From Streptococcus sp. SPS1 (GTDB taxonomy: Bacteria > Bacillota > Bacilli > Lactobacillales > Streptococcaceae), in NCBI RefSeq assembly GCF_030439915.1, contig NZ_JAQFJG010000010.1, positions 1 to 64,000 on the forward strand: a stretch of 64,000 nt of DNA, given 5' to 3'. A program made the translations under genes and the position numbers. Each line of letters begins with the position of its first letter. Positions within the stretch are counted from its first letter, which is position 1. The notes under the pieces are model-generated. The model was not told the DNA's origin. It did no database searches and was given only the letters and a program-made list of their open reading frames with translations. This document shows, piece by piece, positions 7,582-16,271 of the stretch.

Positions 7582-10005
7582 ATGAAAACAAATAAGTCAA
7601 TGAGTCGTATTGAACGCATGCACCGTGAGAAGGTTACACGCTATTCAATTCGTAAATATAGCTTTGGTGCAGCTAGTGTAGCAGTAGCGGCTCTTTTCAT
7701 GTTTTTGGGCAATGGTGCTGTATCAGCTGATGTGACTGCTGTTCAACCGCAAGACAAACCAGAGCTTAAAGTTAAACCAAATGATGAAAATACTGGCTCA
7801 GGTAAGGTTCAGGGGAATGCTACAAAACAAGTAGGCAATACAGTTGTAGCGGAAACTATTGCTAAACCAGAAGAACCAGCAACTCCAGCTTTAGACAAAA
7901 CGAAACTTGAAAAATATATCAAAGAGATTGAAGCGAAACTAGATAAAGGTGCATACGCCAATAAAACAGAAGAAAGTGTTGCTCTATTAAAAGCGGAGTT
8001 GGCTGCAGCTAAAGAAGTGTTACAAAATGCTACAACTCAAGCTGAACTGACAAAGGCTTACAGCAAACTTGTAACTGTAGCTAACACCAAATTAGTAACA
8101 AAACCTGCAGAGAAAAAAGTAACACCAACTGTAGACACAACTAATGGGCAACCAACAGTAGGTAAAAAGGCAGAAAATACCGAACCAAAACCTGGAACAA
8201 ATTCAATCGCAAACACTGGTTCTCATGACCCTCGTAACAACACAGCAATGGATAGAACGAATCCACTGCGTACAGAAGGACAACCAGCAATTGAGGATGA
8301 TTCTTATAATTCATTTGTATTTTCCGGACACGATAAAGATTTCAAAAATCATTCGACACTTGAATGGTTTAGCAAAGAAGGAGATGGCAATAACAGAAAT
8401 AATGCATCCTTGGAGTATGGTGAAGATAGTCATGGAAAATACATAAAATGGAAATCGACTCAACCTAGAGGTGGAGGCTTCAAGCTTACAATAGATAAGG
8501 AACTAGGTGAAGAATATACCATTGGTGTAAAGTTTTCTTTTGACCAAACTACTGGCAACTGGAGAAAAATAGTAGATTATAAGAATTCGGCAGATGATAC
8601 TGGTTTCTATTTTAATAGGGGCAACTTACAATTTTACAATGATATAAGCTCTCCACTTGGTACAAATTCAGTTCCTGATAATACAGTCGTTGACTTTATT
8701 ATAGTAAAATCTAGGACAGAATTTGCTGTTTACCTTGTCAAAGATGGACATGTTACTAAAGAAATGTCTTTAACCGATACTGCAACTCTCGCTAATGCAA
8801 AACCTTATACAGAAAATGGTAAGACTATACTTGGTTTTTTCTTCGATGATACAGCTACTAGTTCTGAAGCCACCTCTGGTGGTAGGGTATATAGAATGTC
8901 TATATATGACAAGGCTATAGACCCGACTAAGATCGTAGAAAAATTGAATAAAGAACTAGATGACAGCAAGTATGAACCAGAACTAAAAAATCCCTTACCA
9001 GACGTTGGAAAAGACGAAAAACCAAATGCAGAGGATTTTATAAAGAATACACCGACATCAAACGAGACAAATAAATTACCAGAAAATACTAGGATTACAT
9101 GGGGAGAGGCACCTGATACAAGCTCAGCAGGTTTAAAACCAGCAGTAATCTTAGTAACATACCCTGATGGCTCAGCCGATCGAGTAGGGGTCAAAGTGAA
9201 TGTGGTAGCTACAGCTCGACCAGACGCTCCAACAGTAACAGCAGACGAAAGTACAGCGACAGTAACTGTAACGCCAACAGGAGATGTCGATAAAGTCAAA
9301 GTAACGTACACACCAACAGGTGGAACAACTGAGACAACCATCGAAATCGTAAAAGAAGCTGGAGGTTGGAAAGAGAAATCAGCCACACCAACTTCAGGAG
9401 TAAGCGTTAATCCAACAACAGGAGAGGTCACACTAGATCACACAGTAGCTGAAGACGGAACAGCAGTCAAAGCCGTCGCAACAAAAGGCAACAGTGACGA
9501 AAGTGACGCAGGAACAGCAACTGATCCAGTGAAACAAGCGAAACCAGCAGCGCCAGTAGTAGATGTCAATAAAGGTAAATTAGAATCAGCAATTCATCGA
9601 TTAGATGATTTCATCAATCATCAATCAGATAAATTGGATGAGAATAGTGCTAAGAAAGCAAAAGCATTATTAGAAGAAGGTAAGAAAGTATTTGCTGATT
9701 CAAAAGCAAGCCAAGATGAAGTGGATACAATGGTGAAACGTATTGAAGATTTCATCTCGGAAGTTTCTCCGACAAGCAATCAGGCAAATCCAGCAAATAA
9801 TCAAGCTACTCAAACAAGTACTGTAACTCCAGCTACTGTTGATGCGGTATCAAACCAAGCAACCACAAATGCACGCCAATTGGCTAAAGAGTTGCCAAAT
9901 ACAGGTACAGCTGATTCTACTGTAGCTATGGTAGCAGCAGCCACAAGTGCCTTACTTGGTCTTGGTCTTGCAGGCCGTCGTCGTAAAGAAGACGAAGAAG
10001 CTTAG
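7582..10005 (+). CDS. YSIRK/LPXTG surface protein with lectin-like, Rib-like and FIVAR regions
   Basis: Sortase-anchored protein of 807 residues. In order: YSIRK signal peptide (VTRYSIRKYSFGAASVAVAA); FIVAR-like helical segment (about 115-185); a beta-rich laminin-G/concanavalin-A-like domain (about 245-455, from NSFVFSGHDKDF to GGRVYRMSIYDKA); a Rib-like domain (about 475-550); an Ig-like beta domain starting PDAPTVTAD (about 555-655); a second FIVAR (about 670-735); sorting signal LPNTG, hydrophobic span, RRRKEDEEA. A host-glycan or matrix adhesin is likely from the architecture, but the ligand is unknown. ATG 7582 follows SD aaggag; a longer frame reaches TTG 7543 but would displace the YSIRK signal. 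Flanked by BOX/RUP repeats, suggesting an accessory gene. Confidence 0.9.
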   Translation: MKTNKSMSRIERMHREKVTRYSIRKYSFGAASVAVAALFMFLGNGAVSADVTAVQPQDKPELKVKPNDENTGSGKVQGNATKQVGNTVVAETIAKPEEPATPALDKTKLEKYIKEIEAKLDKGAYANKTEESVALLKAELAAAKEVLQNATTQAELTKAYSKLVTVANTKLVTKPAEKKVTPTVDTTNGQPTVGKKAENTEPKPGTNSIANTGSHDPRNNTAMDRTNPLRTEGQPAIEDDSYNSFVFSGHDKDFKNHSTLEWFSKEGDGNNRNNASLEYGEDSHGKYIKWKSTQPRGGGFKLTIDKELGEEYTIGVKFSFDQTTGNWRKIVDYKNSADDTGFYFNRGNLQFYNDISSPLGTNSVPDNTVVDFIIVKSRTEFAVYLVKDGHVTKEMSLTDTATLANAKPYTENGKTILGFFFDDTATSSEATSGGRVYRMSIYDKAIDPTKIVEKLNKELDDSKYEPELKNPLPDVGKDEKPNAEDFIKNTPTSNETNKLPENTRITWGEAPDTSSAGLKPAVILVTYPDGSADRVGVKVNVVATARPDAPTVTADESTATVTVTPTGDVDKVKVTYTPTGGTTETTIEIVKEAGGWKEKSATPTSGVSVNPTTGEVTLDHTVAEDGTAVKAVATKGNSDESDAGTATDPVKQAKPAAPVVDVNKGKLESAIHRLDDFINHQSDKLDENSAKKAKALLEEGKKVFADSKASQDEVDTMVKRIEDFISEVSPTSNQANPANNQATQTSTVTPATVDAVSNQATTNARQLAKELPNTGTADSTVAMVAAATSALLGLGLAGRRRKEDEEA

Positions 10006-10074
10006 TTAGGAACTTGTTCGATTAGCATCAAATAATGAGTTTGATTGTCAAGGACTAGACAAGCACCTCTCATA

Positions 10075-10112
10075 AAAAATCTCCTAGTAGGAAAGTCTGC
10101 TAGGAGATTTTT
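10075..10112 (+). terminator. Terminator of LPXTG gene
   Basis: aaaaatctcctag (10075-10087) pairs with ctaggagattttt (10100-10112), 70 bases after the LPXTG stop. A- and T-runs on both sides make it bidirectional. Confidence 0.85.
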
Positions 10113-10150
10113 GCGTACGATAGGGATATCGTACAGCTGATACTAAAATA

Positions 10151-10257
10151 TATAGTATATTGAAGTTGAAATAGTACACTCTGGTTTCTAAAACATTGCT
10201 AGAAGTTAGGTTAAATTTCCTGATCAATTTGTACATTTTTTATTTCATTTCACTATA
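10151..10257. repeat. RUP element, 107 bp
   Basis: From tatagtatattgaag to ttatttcatttcactata the length is exactly 107 bp with imperfect terminal inverted repeats, matching the RUP repeat. It lies in the gap between the LPXTG gene and the small 61-codon gene. The rest of 10006-10340 holds the terminator and an AT-rich promoter region. Confidence 0.75.
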
Positions 10258-10340
10258 ATCTAAATTTGACAAGCCAAGCCGAATCGTAATCACCAAGCCT
10301 CTGCTATACTAGATAAAAATAGTTATCAGAGGGGAGGACG

Positions 10341-10526
10341 ATGGAAGAAAGATTGAAAATCATTCAAGAAGAGAGTGCTACAATTGATAGTCTCATCAAT
10401 GAACTTGCCCTTCTGGACAACTCAGCCTTTTTGAGGAAGAGGCTCCACCTGAGGACGATGGAGATGTTCCCAGTTGAAACAGAAGAGATTATCTATAGAC
10501 GTCAGAAAGCTAACAGACTATTGTAA
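10341..10526 (+). CDS. Small conserved-looking hypothetical protein, 61 aa
   Basis: A 61-residue charged, helical, soluble protein (MEERLKIIQEESATIDSLINELA...). ATG 10341 has a strong SD (gaggggagga, ending 3 bases before) and an upstream TATACT (about 10304-10309), supporting expression. Family not recognised. Codon use resembles the neighbours. It lies between the LPXTG gene and dpr with no operon partner. Confidence 0.6.
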   Translation: MEERLKIIQEESATIDSLINELALLDNSAFLRKRLHLRTMEMFPVETEEIIYRRQKANRLL

Positions 10527-10712
10527 ACAAAGAGAGTTCAGAGGATTATTTGGCATAGTTTGAGATTATCCACTAAAATGGTCAATCGTAAAAAGTTATA
10601 GAGCTTGGAACTTTTTCAATAGACCTTGTTATTGGGGGCTTATTAAGAATTCTTAAATTATCAGTCTATTGCAACTTTTCTCATGTGGGTCATTTGGCTT
10701 GCTATTGTCTTT

Positions 10713-10731
10713 CCTTAGTAGTATACTAAGG
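10713..10731. promoter_or_regulatory. Candidate operator upstream of dpr
   Basis: CCTTAGTA (10713-10720) and TACTAAGG (10724-10731) form a perfect 8-bp dyad with a 3-base centre that contains the likely -10 box tatact (10722-10727), about 50 bases before dpr. A metal- or peroxide-responsive repressor site is plausible for a Dps gene, but the binder is unknown. Confidence 0.45.
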
Positions 10732-10782
10732 TAGTAATCATTAAGAAGTGGTTACAAAAAATAATGAACGAGGTAAAATAAA

Positions 10783-11301
10783 ATGGTAGAATTGAAAAAA
10801 GAAGCAGCAAAAGATGTCGCAACATTAACAAAAGCAGCGCCAGTAGCATTGGCAAAAACAAAGGAAGTTTTGAATCAAGCTGTTGCAGATTTGTATGTAG
10901 CGCATATTGCTCTTCATCAAGTGCACTGGTACATGCGTGGACGCGGTTTTATGGTATGGCATCCAAAAATGGATGAGTACATGGATGCTCTTGATGGTCA
11001 TTTAGATGAAATCAGCGAACGCTTGATCACACTTGGTGGAAGCCCATTCTCTACTTTGACAGAGTTCCTTCAAAACAGTGAAATCGAAGAAGAAGCTGGT
11101 GAATACCGTAATGTTGAAGAAAGCTTGGAACGTGTTCTAGATATTTATCGCTACCTCATCACTCTTTTCCAAAAAGCGTTGGATGTGACTGACGAAGAAG
11201 GCGATGATGTTACAAACGATATTTTTGTTGGTGCTAAGGCTGAACTTGAGAAAACAGTTTGGATGCTTGCCGCAGAACTTGGACAAGCACCTGGTTTGTA
11301 A
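10783..11301 (+). CDS. dpr: Dps-like peroxide resistance protein (iron-storage miniferritin)
   Basis: A 172-residue Dps-family ferritin. The ferroxidase-site motif is visible as [36 protein letters not shown], here named by its ends: His and Trp near residues 46-50, then the Asp/Glu cluster [10 protein letters not shown] near 72-81. Dpr forms a dodecamer that oxidises and stores Fe2+, preventing Fenton chemistry in H2O2-producing streptococci. ATG 10783 is preceded by aacgaggtaaaataa. It has its own promoter region with a dyad operator and a terminator at 11321-11352. Confidence 0.95.
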   Translation: MVELKKEAAKDVATLTKAAPVALAKTKEVLNQAVADLYVAHIALHQVHWYMRGRGFMVWHPKMDEYMDALDGHLDEISERLITLGGSPFSTLTEFLQNSEIEEEAGEYRNVEESLERVLDIYRYLITLFQKALDVTDEEGDDVTNDIFVGAKAELEKTVWMLAAELGQAPGL

Positions 11302-11320
11302 GAAACAAGGAAACATAGAT

Positions 11321-11352
11321 AAATCTGTAGGAAATTTCTTACAGATTTTTTC
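11321..11352 (+). terminator. dpr terminator
   Basis: aaatctgta (11321-11329) pairs with tacagattt (11340-11348), followed by ttttc. It lies 20 bases after the dpr stop. Confidence 0.8.
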
Positions 11353-11430
11353 TATTTTGTAAGCTATTCCAAACCAGTCTTTTTTTGAGTTTTTTGATAA
11401 AATAGTACTATCAGTGAAAAGGATGGAAGC

Positions 11431-11937
11431 ATGACTAAGAAAATCGTAGCTATTTGGGCCCAGGATGAAGAGGGTGTGATTGGTAAGGACAATCGCCTGC
11501 CTTGGCATTTGCCAGCAGAATTGCAACATTTTAAAGAAACAACTCTGAATCATGCTATCTTGATGGGGCGTGTGACCTTTGATGGAATGGGGCGTCGCCT
11601 GCTTCCAAAACGGGAGACCTTGATTTTAACACGTAACTTGGAAGAAAAGCTAGACGGGGTTGCTACTTTTCATGATGTCCAGTCAGTTTTGGACTGGTAT
11701 CAGGGTCAAGACAAGAATCTTTATATTCTCGGCGGGAAGCAAATTTTTCAGGCTTTTGAACCCTACCTTGACGAAGTGATTGTGACTCAAATTCATGCTC
11801 GGGTGGAGGGAGATACCTATTTCCCCGAGGAGTTTGACCTGTCCCTTTTTGAGACAGTTTCAAGCAAATCCTATACCAAAGATGAGAAAAATTCTTATGA
11901 TTTTACCATCCAATACCGCAAGAGAAAGGAAGTCTAA
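11431..11937 (+). CDS. dfr: Dihydrofolate reductase, allele with Leu100 (trimethoprim-resistance type)
   Basis: A 168-residue DHFR that reduces dihydrofolate with NADPH; motifs [20 protein letters not shown] and ILGGKQIF. Residue 100 is Leu (NLYIL). In susceptible pneumococci it is Ile, and I100L is the established trimethoprim-resistance change. Compared with the R6 protein as I remember it, there are further differences including Asp20, His81, Gln120, Phe135, Ser147 and Thr149, a pattern typical of mosaic resistant alleles. ATG 11431 follows SD aaggatgg, with an extended -10 TGATAAAAT (11395-11403). A 56-codon membrane gene starts within the stop codon (TAATG), and clpX follows. Confidence 0.95.
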   Translation: MTKKIVAIWAQDEEGVIGKDNRLPWHLPAELQHFKETTLNHAILMGRVTFDGMGRRLLPKRETLILTRNLEEKLDGVATFHDVQSVLDWYQGQDKNLYILGGKQIFQAFEPYLDEVIVTQIHARVEGDTYFPEEFDLSLFETVSSKSYTKDEKNSYDFTIQYRKRKEV

Positions 11938-12107
11938 TGGAACGGAGTTTATTTGGTTTATTCACGGCTTTTCTGTGTTTCATCTGCCTTTTGGCAGGAG
12001 CACAGGCTTTTCGTAAAAAGCGTTACGGGCTTTCTATCCTCCTTTGGTTAAATGCCTTTACCAATCTGGTCAATAGTATTCATGCTTTTTACATGACCTT
12101 ATTTTAG
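11937..12107 (+). CDS. Small membrane protein, 56 aa
   Basis: ATG 11937 overlaps the dfr stop by one base (TAATG), with SD agagaaagga inside dfr. It encodes 56 residues with two hydrophobic segments (LFGLFTAFLCFICLLAGAQA and about LSILLWLNAFTNLVNS) separated by a basic turn (FRKKRYG), so a two-span membrane protein. Function unknown. Translational coupling to dfr and position between dfr and clpX support a real gene. Confidence 0.75.
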   Translation: MERSLFGLFTAFLCFICLLAGAQAFRKKRYGLSILLWLNAFTNLVNSIHAFYMTLF

Positions 12108-12138
12108 ATAGAATGACAGTATAGAATGGAAGGAAATC

Positions 12139-13371
12139 ATGTCTACAAATAGAAAAAATGATATGATGGTTTATTGCTCATTTTGTGGCAAAAACCAAGA
12201 AGAAGTACAAAAAATAATCGCTGGCAACAATGCTTTTATTTGTAATGAATGCGTGGAGTTAGCTCAAGAAATCATTCGAGAAGAATTGGTTGAGGAAGTC
12301 TTGGCAGACTTGTCTGAGGTGCCAAAACCAATCGAACTCCTCCATATCTTGAACCACTATGTAATCGGTCAAGATCGTGCCAAGCGTGCCTTGGCAGTGG
12401 CAGTTTACAACCACTACAAACGCATCAATTTCCACGATACGCGTGAAGAGTCAGAAGATGTGGATTTGCAGAAGTCAAACATCTTGATGATTGCCCCAAC
12501 TGGTTCTGGGAAAACTTTCTTGGCCCAGACCTTGGCTAAGAGCTTGAATGTGCCTTTTGCGATCGCAGATGCAACAGCTCTTACGGAGGCTGGTTATGTA
12601 GGTGAGGATGTGGAAAATATCCTCCTCAAACTCTTGCAGGCTGCTGACTTTAACATCGAGCGTGCAGAGCGTGGGATTATCTACGTGGATGAAATTGACA
12701 AGATTGCCAAGAAGAGTGAGAACGTGTCTATCACACGTGATGTTTCTGGTGAAGGGGTGCAACAAGCCCTTCTCAAGATTATCGAGGGAACTGTTGCTAG
12801 CGTGCCGCCTCAAGGTGGACGCAAGCATCCACAACAAGAGATGATTCAAGTGGATACTAAAAATATCCTCTTCATCGTGGGTGGTGCCTTTGATGGTATT
12901 GAAGAAATTGTCAAACAACGTTTGGGTGAAAAGGTTATCGGCTTTGGTCAAAACAACAAGGCGATTGACGAAAATAGCTCCTACATGCAAGAAATCATCG
13001 CGGAAGATATTCAAAAATTCGGTATTATCCCTGAGTTGATTGGACGTTTGCCTGTCTTTGCGGCTCTTGAGCAATTGACAGTGGATGACTTGGTTCGCAT
13101 CTTGAAAGAACCAAGAAATGCCTTGGTGAAACAGTACCAGACCTTGCTATCTTATGATGATGTTGAGTTGGAATTTGACGACGAAGCCCTTCAAGAGATT
13201 GCTAATAAAGCCATTGAACGGAAGACAGGGGCGCGTGGTCTTCGCTCAATTATTGAAGAAACCATGCTAGATGTCATGTTTGAAGTACCGAGTCAGGAAA
13301 ATGTGAAATTGGTCCGTATCACAAAAGAAGCTGTCGATGGAACGGATAAACCAATCCTAGAAACAGCCTAG
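12139..13371 (+). CDS. clpX: ATP-dependent Clp protease ATPase subunit ClpX
   Basis: AAA+ unfoldase of 410 residues that feeds substrates to ClpP. N-terminal zinc-binding domain with Cys13, Cys16, Cys35 and Cys38; Walker A at 119-126; Walker [10 protein letters not shown]; pore loop GYVG; sensor GARGLRS near residue 363. The Walker A reads APTGSGKT, with Ala119 where ClpX normally has Gly. The residue is not the catalytic Lys/Thr, but the change is unusual. ATG 12139 follows SD ggaagg. engB starts 8 bases after the stop and is probably co-transcribed. Confidence 0.97.
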   Translation: MSTNRKNDMMVYCSFCGKNQEEVQKIIAGNNAFICNECVELAQEIIREELVEEVLADLSEVPKPIELLHILNHYVIGQDRAKRALAVAVYNHYKRINFHDTREESEDVDLQKSNILMIAPTGSGKTFLAQTLAKSLNVPFAIADATALTEAGYVGEDVENILLKLLQAADFNIERAERGIIYVDEIDKIAKKSENVSITRDVSGEGVQQALLKIIEGTVASVPPQGGRKHPQQEMIQVDTKNILFIVGGAFDGIEEIVKQRLGEKVIGFGQNNKAIDENSSYMQEIIAEDIQKFGIIPELIGRLPVFAALEQLTVDDLVRILKEPRNALVKQYQTLLSYDDVELEFDDEALQEIANKAIERKTGARGLRSIIEETMLDVMFEVPSQENVKLVRITKEAVDGTDKPILETA

Positions 13372-13379
13372 AGGTGACA

Positions 13380-13967
13380 ATGGAACTTAATACACACAAT
13401 GCAGAAATCTTGCTCAGTGCGGCCAATAAATCCCACTACCCACAGGATGAACTGCCAGAGATTGCCCTAGCAGGGCGTTCCAATGTTGGCAAGTCTAGCT
13501 TTATCAACACCATGCTGAACCGTAAGAATCTGGCTCGTACATCGGGGAAACCTGGGAAAACCCAGCTTCTTAACTTCTTTAACATTGATGACAAGATGCG
13601 CTTTGTGGATGTGCCTGGTTATGGCTATGCCCGCGTTTCCAAAAAGGAACGTGAAAAATGGGGGCGCATGATTGAGGAGTACTTAACGACTCGGGAAAAT
13701 CTCCGTGCGGTTGTCAGTCTAGTTGACCTTCGTCATGACCCGTCAGCAGATGATGTGCAGATGTACGAATTTCTCAAGTACTATGAGATTCCAGTTATCA
13801 TCGTTGCGACCAAGGCGGACAAGATTCCTCGTGGTAAATGGAACAAGCATGAATCAGCAATCAAAAAGAAATTAAACTTTGACCCAAGTGATGACTTCAT
13901 CCTCTTTTCATCTATCAGCAAGGCAGGGATGGACCAAGCTTGGGATGCAATCGTAGAAAAATTGTGA
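13380..13967 (+). CDS. engB: Ribosome biogenesis GTP-binding protein EngB (YsxC)
   Basis: Small TRAFAC GTPase of 195 residues needed for 50S assembly. G1 [10 protein letters not shown] (about 32-41), G2 threonine in the SGKPGKTQ loop, G3 DVPGYG, G4 TKAD, G5 near SSISK. ATG 13380 gives the family N terminus [10 protein letters not shown] and is preceded by agaggtgac. A GTG two codons earlier is less likely. Transcribed with clpX; ridA starts 7 bases downstream. Confidence 0.96.
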   Translation: MELNTHNAEILLSAANKSHYPQDELPEIALAGRSNVGKSSFINTMLNRKNLARTSGKPGKTQLLNFFNIDDKMRFVDVPGYGYARVSKKEREKWGRMIEEYLTTRENLRAVVSLVDLRHDPSADDVQMYEFLKYYEIPVIIVATKADKIPRGKWNKHESAIKKKLNFDPSDDFILFSSISKAGMDQAWDAIVEKL

Positions 13968-13974
13968 GGAAAAA

Positions 13975-14355
13975 ATGGCAAAAACAATTCATACAGACAA
14001 AGCTCCAAAGGCTATCGGGCCTTATGTTCAAGGAAAAATCGTTGGCAATCTTTTGTTTGCTAGTGGTCAAGTTCCTCTCTCTCCTGAAACTGGGGAAATC
14101 GTTGGAGAAACGATCCAAGAACAGACAGAACAAGTCTTAAAAAACATCGGTGCTATTTTGGCAGAAGCAGGAACAGACTTTGACCATGTTGTCAAAACAA
14201 CTTGCTTCTTGAACGATATGAACGACTTCGTTCCTTTTAATGAGGTTTACCAAACGGCCTTTAAAGAGGAATTTCCAGCTCGTTCAGCTGTGGAGGTAGC
14301 TCGTCTTCCTCGTGATGTAAAAGTCGAAATTGAAGTCATCGCAGAGATTGGATAA
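13975..14355 (+). CDS. ridA: RidA family reactive enamine/imine deaminase
   Basis: A 126-residue YjgF/YER057c/UK114 protein, the family length. Signatures: DKAPKAIGPYVQG, LLFASGQVPL, and the C-terminal SAVEVARLPRDVKVEIEVIAE containing the conserved Arg of the trimer-interface active site. RidA hydrolyses 2-aminoacrylate and other enamines made by PLP enzymes. ATG 13975 follows SD gaggaaaaa. It ends the clpX-engB-ridA run, before a terminator hairpin. Confidence 0.92.
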   Translation: MAKTIHTDKAPKAIGPYVQGKIVGNLLFASGQVPLSPETGEIVGETIQEQTEQVLKNIGAILAEAGTDFDHVVKTTCFLNDMNDFVPFNEVYQTAFKEEFPARSAVEVARLPRDVKVEIEVIAEIG

Positions 14356-14362
14356 GCTAGTT

Positions 14363-14389
14363 GAAGTTTGGTGTTGCCAAACTTCTTTT
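14363..14389 (+). terminator. Terminator between ridA and rapZ
   Basis: gaagtttgg (14363-14371) pairs with ccaaacttc (14377-14385) over a 5-base loop, followed by ttttg. The short T-tract suggests partial readthrough into rapZ. Confidence 0.65.
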
Positions 14390-14406
14390 GATATAAGGAG
14401 AAAAAG

Positions 14407-15297
14407 ATGACAAAGAAACAACTTCACTTGGTGATTGTGACAGGAATGAGTGGTGCAGGGAAAACAGTTGCCATTCAGTCCTTTGAGGATCTAGGTTATT
14501 TTACTATTGACAATATGCCACCAGCTCTCTTGCCTAAGTTTTTGCAGTTGGTGGGAACAAAGGATGACGACCATAAGTTGGCCTTGGTAGTGGATATGCG
14601 TAGCCGTTCTTTCTTCTCAGAGATTCAAGATGTTTTGGATGAGTTGGAAGACAAAGAAGAACTGGACTTTAAAATTCTCTTTTTGGATGCAGCTGATAAG
14701 GAATTGGTTGCTCGTTACAAGGAAACCAGAAGGAGTCACCCACTAGCAGCAGATGGACGGATTTTGGATGGAATCAAGCTGGAACGTGAGCTCTTGGCGC
14801 CTTTGAAAAATATGAGCCAAAATGTGGTGGATACGACTGAACTTACTCCTCGTGAGCTGCGTAAAACCCTTGCAGAGCAGTTTTCAGATCAAGAACAAGC
14901 CCAGTCTTTCCGTATCGAAGTCATGTCTTTCGGCTTTAAATATGGAATCCCGATTGATGCGGACTTGGTCTTTGATGTCCGATTCTTGCCAAATCCCTAC
15001 TACCTTCCAGAACTGAGAAACCAAACGGGTGTGGATGAACCAGTGTATGACTATGTCATGAATCATCCTGAGTCAGAAGATTTTTATCAGCATTTGTTGG
15101 CCTTGATTGAACCGATTTTGCCAAGTTACCAAAAGGAAGGTAAGTCCGTTTTGACCATTGCCATGGGATGTACGGGTGGACAACACCGTAGTGTGGCCTT
15201 TGCCAAACGCTTGGCGCAGGACTTATCCAAGACTTGGCCTGTCAATGAAGGGCATCGCGACAAAGACCGAAGAAAGGAAACGGTAAACCGTTCATGA
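14407..15297 (+). CDS. rapZ: RapZ/YvcJ family nucleotide-binding protein
   Basis: A 296-residue P-loop ATPase/GTPase. Walker A GMSGAGKT (about residues 13-20), the family's DNMPPALLP motif, and C-terminal [18 protein letters not shown]. In E. coli RapZ binds GlmY/GlmZ small RNAs; in Firmicutes (YvcJ) its role is less clear, linked to competence and metabolism. ATG 14407 follows SD aaggag. The stop overlaps the yvcK start by 4 bases (ATGA), giving the conserved rapZ-yvcK-whiA operon. Confidence 0.93.
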   Translation: MTKKQLHLVIVTGMSGAGKTVAIQSFEDLGYFTIDNMPPALLPKFLQLVGTKDDDHKLALVVDMRSRSFFSEIQDVLDELEDKEELDFKILFLDAADKELVARYKETRRSHPLAADGRILDGIKLERELLAPLKNMSQNVVDTTELTPRELRKTLAEQFSDQEQAQSFRIEVMSFGFKYGIPIDADLVFDVRFLPNPYYLPELRNQTGVDEPVYDYVMNHPESEDFYQHLLALIEPILPSYQKEGKSVLTIAMGCTGGQHRSVAFAKRLAQDLSKTWPVNEGHRDKDRRKETVNRS

Positions 15298-16271
15298 GAA
15301 AACCAAAGATAACGGTGATTGGTGGAGGAACTGGGATTCCTGTCATTCTTAAAAGTCTGCGTGAAAAAGATGTGGAAATCGCTGCTATCGTAACGGTGGC
15401 GGATGATGGTGGTTCATCAGGTGAACTCCGAAAAAATATGCAGCAGTTGACACCGCCAGGTGATCTTCGCAATGTCCTTGTGGCCATGTCGGATATGCCT
15501 AAGTTTTATGAGAAGGTCTTTCAGTACCGTTTTTCTGAGGATGCGGGAGCCTTTGCGGGCCATCCGCTGGGAAATCTCATTATCGCTGGTCTGTCAGAGA
15601 TGCAGGGTTCGACCTATAATGCCATGCAGTTATTGAGCAAATTTTTCCATACTACTGGGAAGATTTATCCTTCCAGTGACCATCCTTTGACCCTGCACGC
15701 AGTCTTTCAGGATGGGACAGAAGTGGCTGGAGAGAGTCATATTGCAGACCATCCGGGCATGATTGACCATGTCTATGTGACCAATACCCTTAACGATGAT
15801 ACGCCTCTGGCCAGCCGTCGAGTAGTGCAGACCATTCTTGAAAGTGACATGATTGTCTTAGGGCCAGGTTCCCTCTTTACCTCGATTTTGCCCAATATCG
15901 TGATTAAGGAGATCGGGCAGGCGCTTTTGGAAACCAAGGCAGAAATCGCCTATGTCTGCAATATCATGACCCAACGTGGGGAGACGGAACACTTTACAGA
16001 TAGCGATCACGTGGAAGTTTTGCATCGTCACCTTGGCCGCCCTTTTATCGATACTGTCTTGGTAAATATCGAAAAAGTCCCACAGGAGTACATGAATTCC
16101 AACCGGTTTGATGAATACTTGGTGCAGGTGGACCATGACTTTGATGGTCTTTGTAAGCAAGTTCCGCGCGTGATTTCATCCAACTTCCTTCGTCTGGAAA
16201 ATGGAGGTGCCTTCCACGATGGGGATTTGATTGTGGACGAGTTGATGCGGATTATACAGGTGAGAAAATGA
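15294..16271 (+). CDS. yvcK: YvcK family gluconeogenesis/cell-envelope factor (CofD-like)
   Basis: A 325-residue protein of the YvcK/CofD fold: N-terminal nucleotide-binding [29 protein letters not shown], and [12 protein letters not shown]. Binds UDP-sugars in homologues and is needed for normal shape and growth on gluconeogenic carbon sources. Starts inside the rapZ stop (ATGA) and overlaps whiA by 4 bases, so translation is coupled across all three genes. Confidence 0.93.
   Translation: MRKPKITVIGGGTGIPVILKSLREKDVEIAAIVTVADDGGSSGELRKNMQQLTPPGDLRNVLVAMSDMPKFYEKVFQYRFSEDAGAFAGHPLGNLIIAGLSEMQGSTYNAMQLLSKFFHTTGKIYPSSDHPLTLHAVFQDGTEVAGESHIADHPGMIDHVYVTNTLNDDTPLASRRVVQTILESDMIVLGPGSLFTSILPNIVIKEIGQALLETKAEIAYVCNIMTQRGETEHFTDSDHVEVLHRHLGRPFIDTVLVNIEKVPQEYMNSNRFDEYLVQVDHDFDGLCKQVPRVISSNFLRLENGGAFHDGDLIVDELMRIIQVRK

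Noticed and set aside
8805-9431. 208-codon minus-strand open frame opposite the first LPXTG gene
   Set aside because: Low-complexity Val/Thr/Ser composition is the reverse reading of Rib/Ig-type repeats; no SD or domain. The plus frame has a full signal peptide and sorting signal.
12475-13074. 199-codon minus-strand open frame in clpX
   Set aside because: Fully inside clpX, no SD, no domain; a shadow of a strongly conserved gene.
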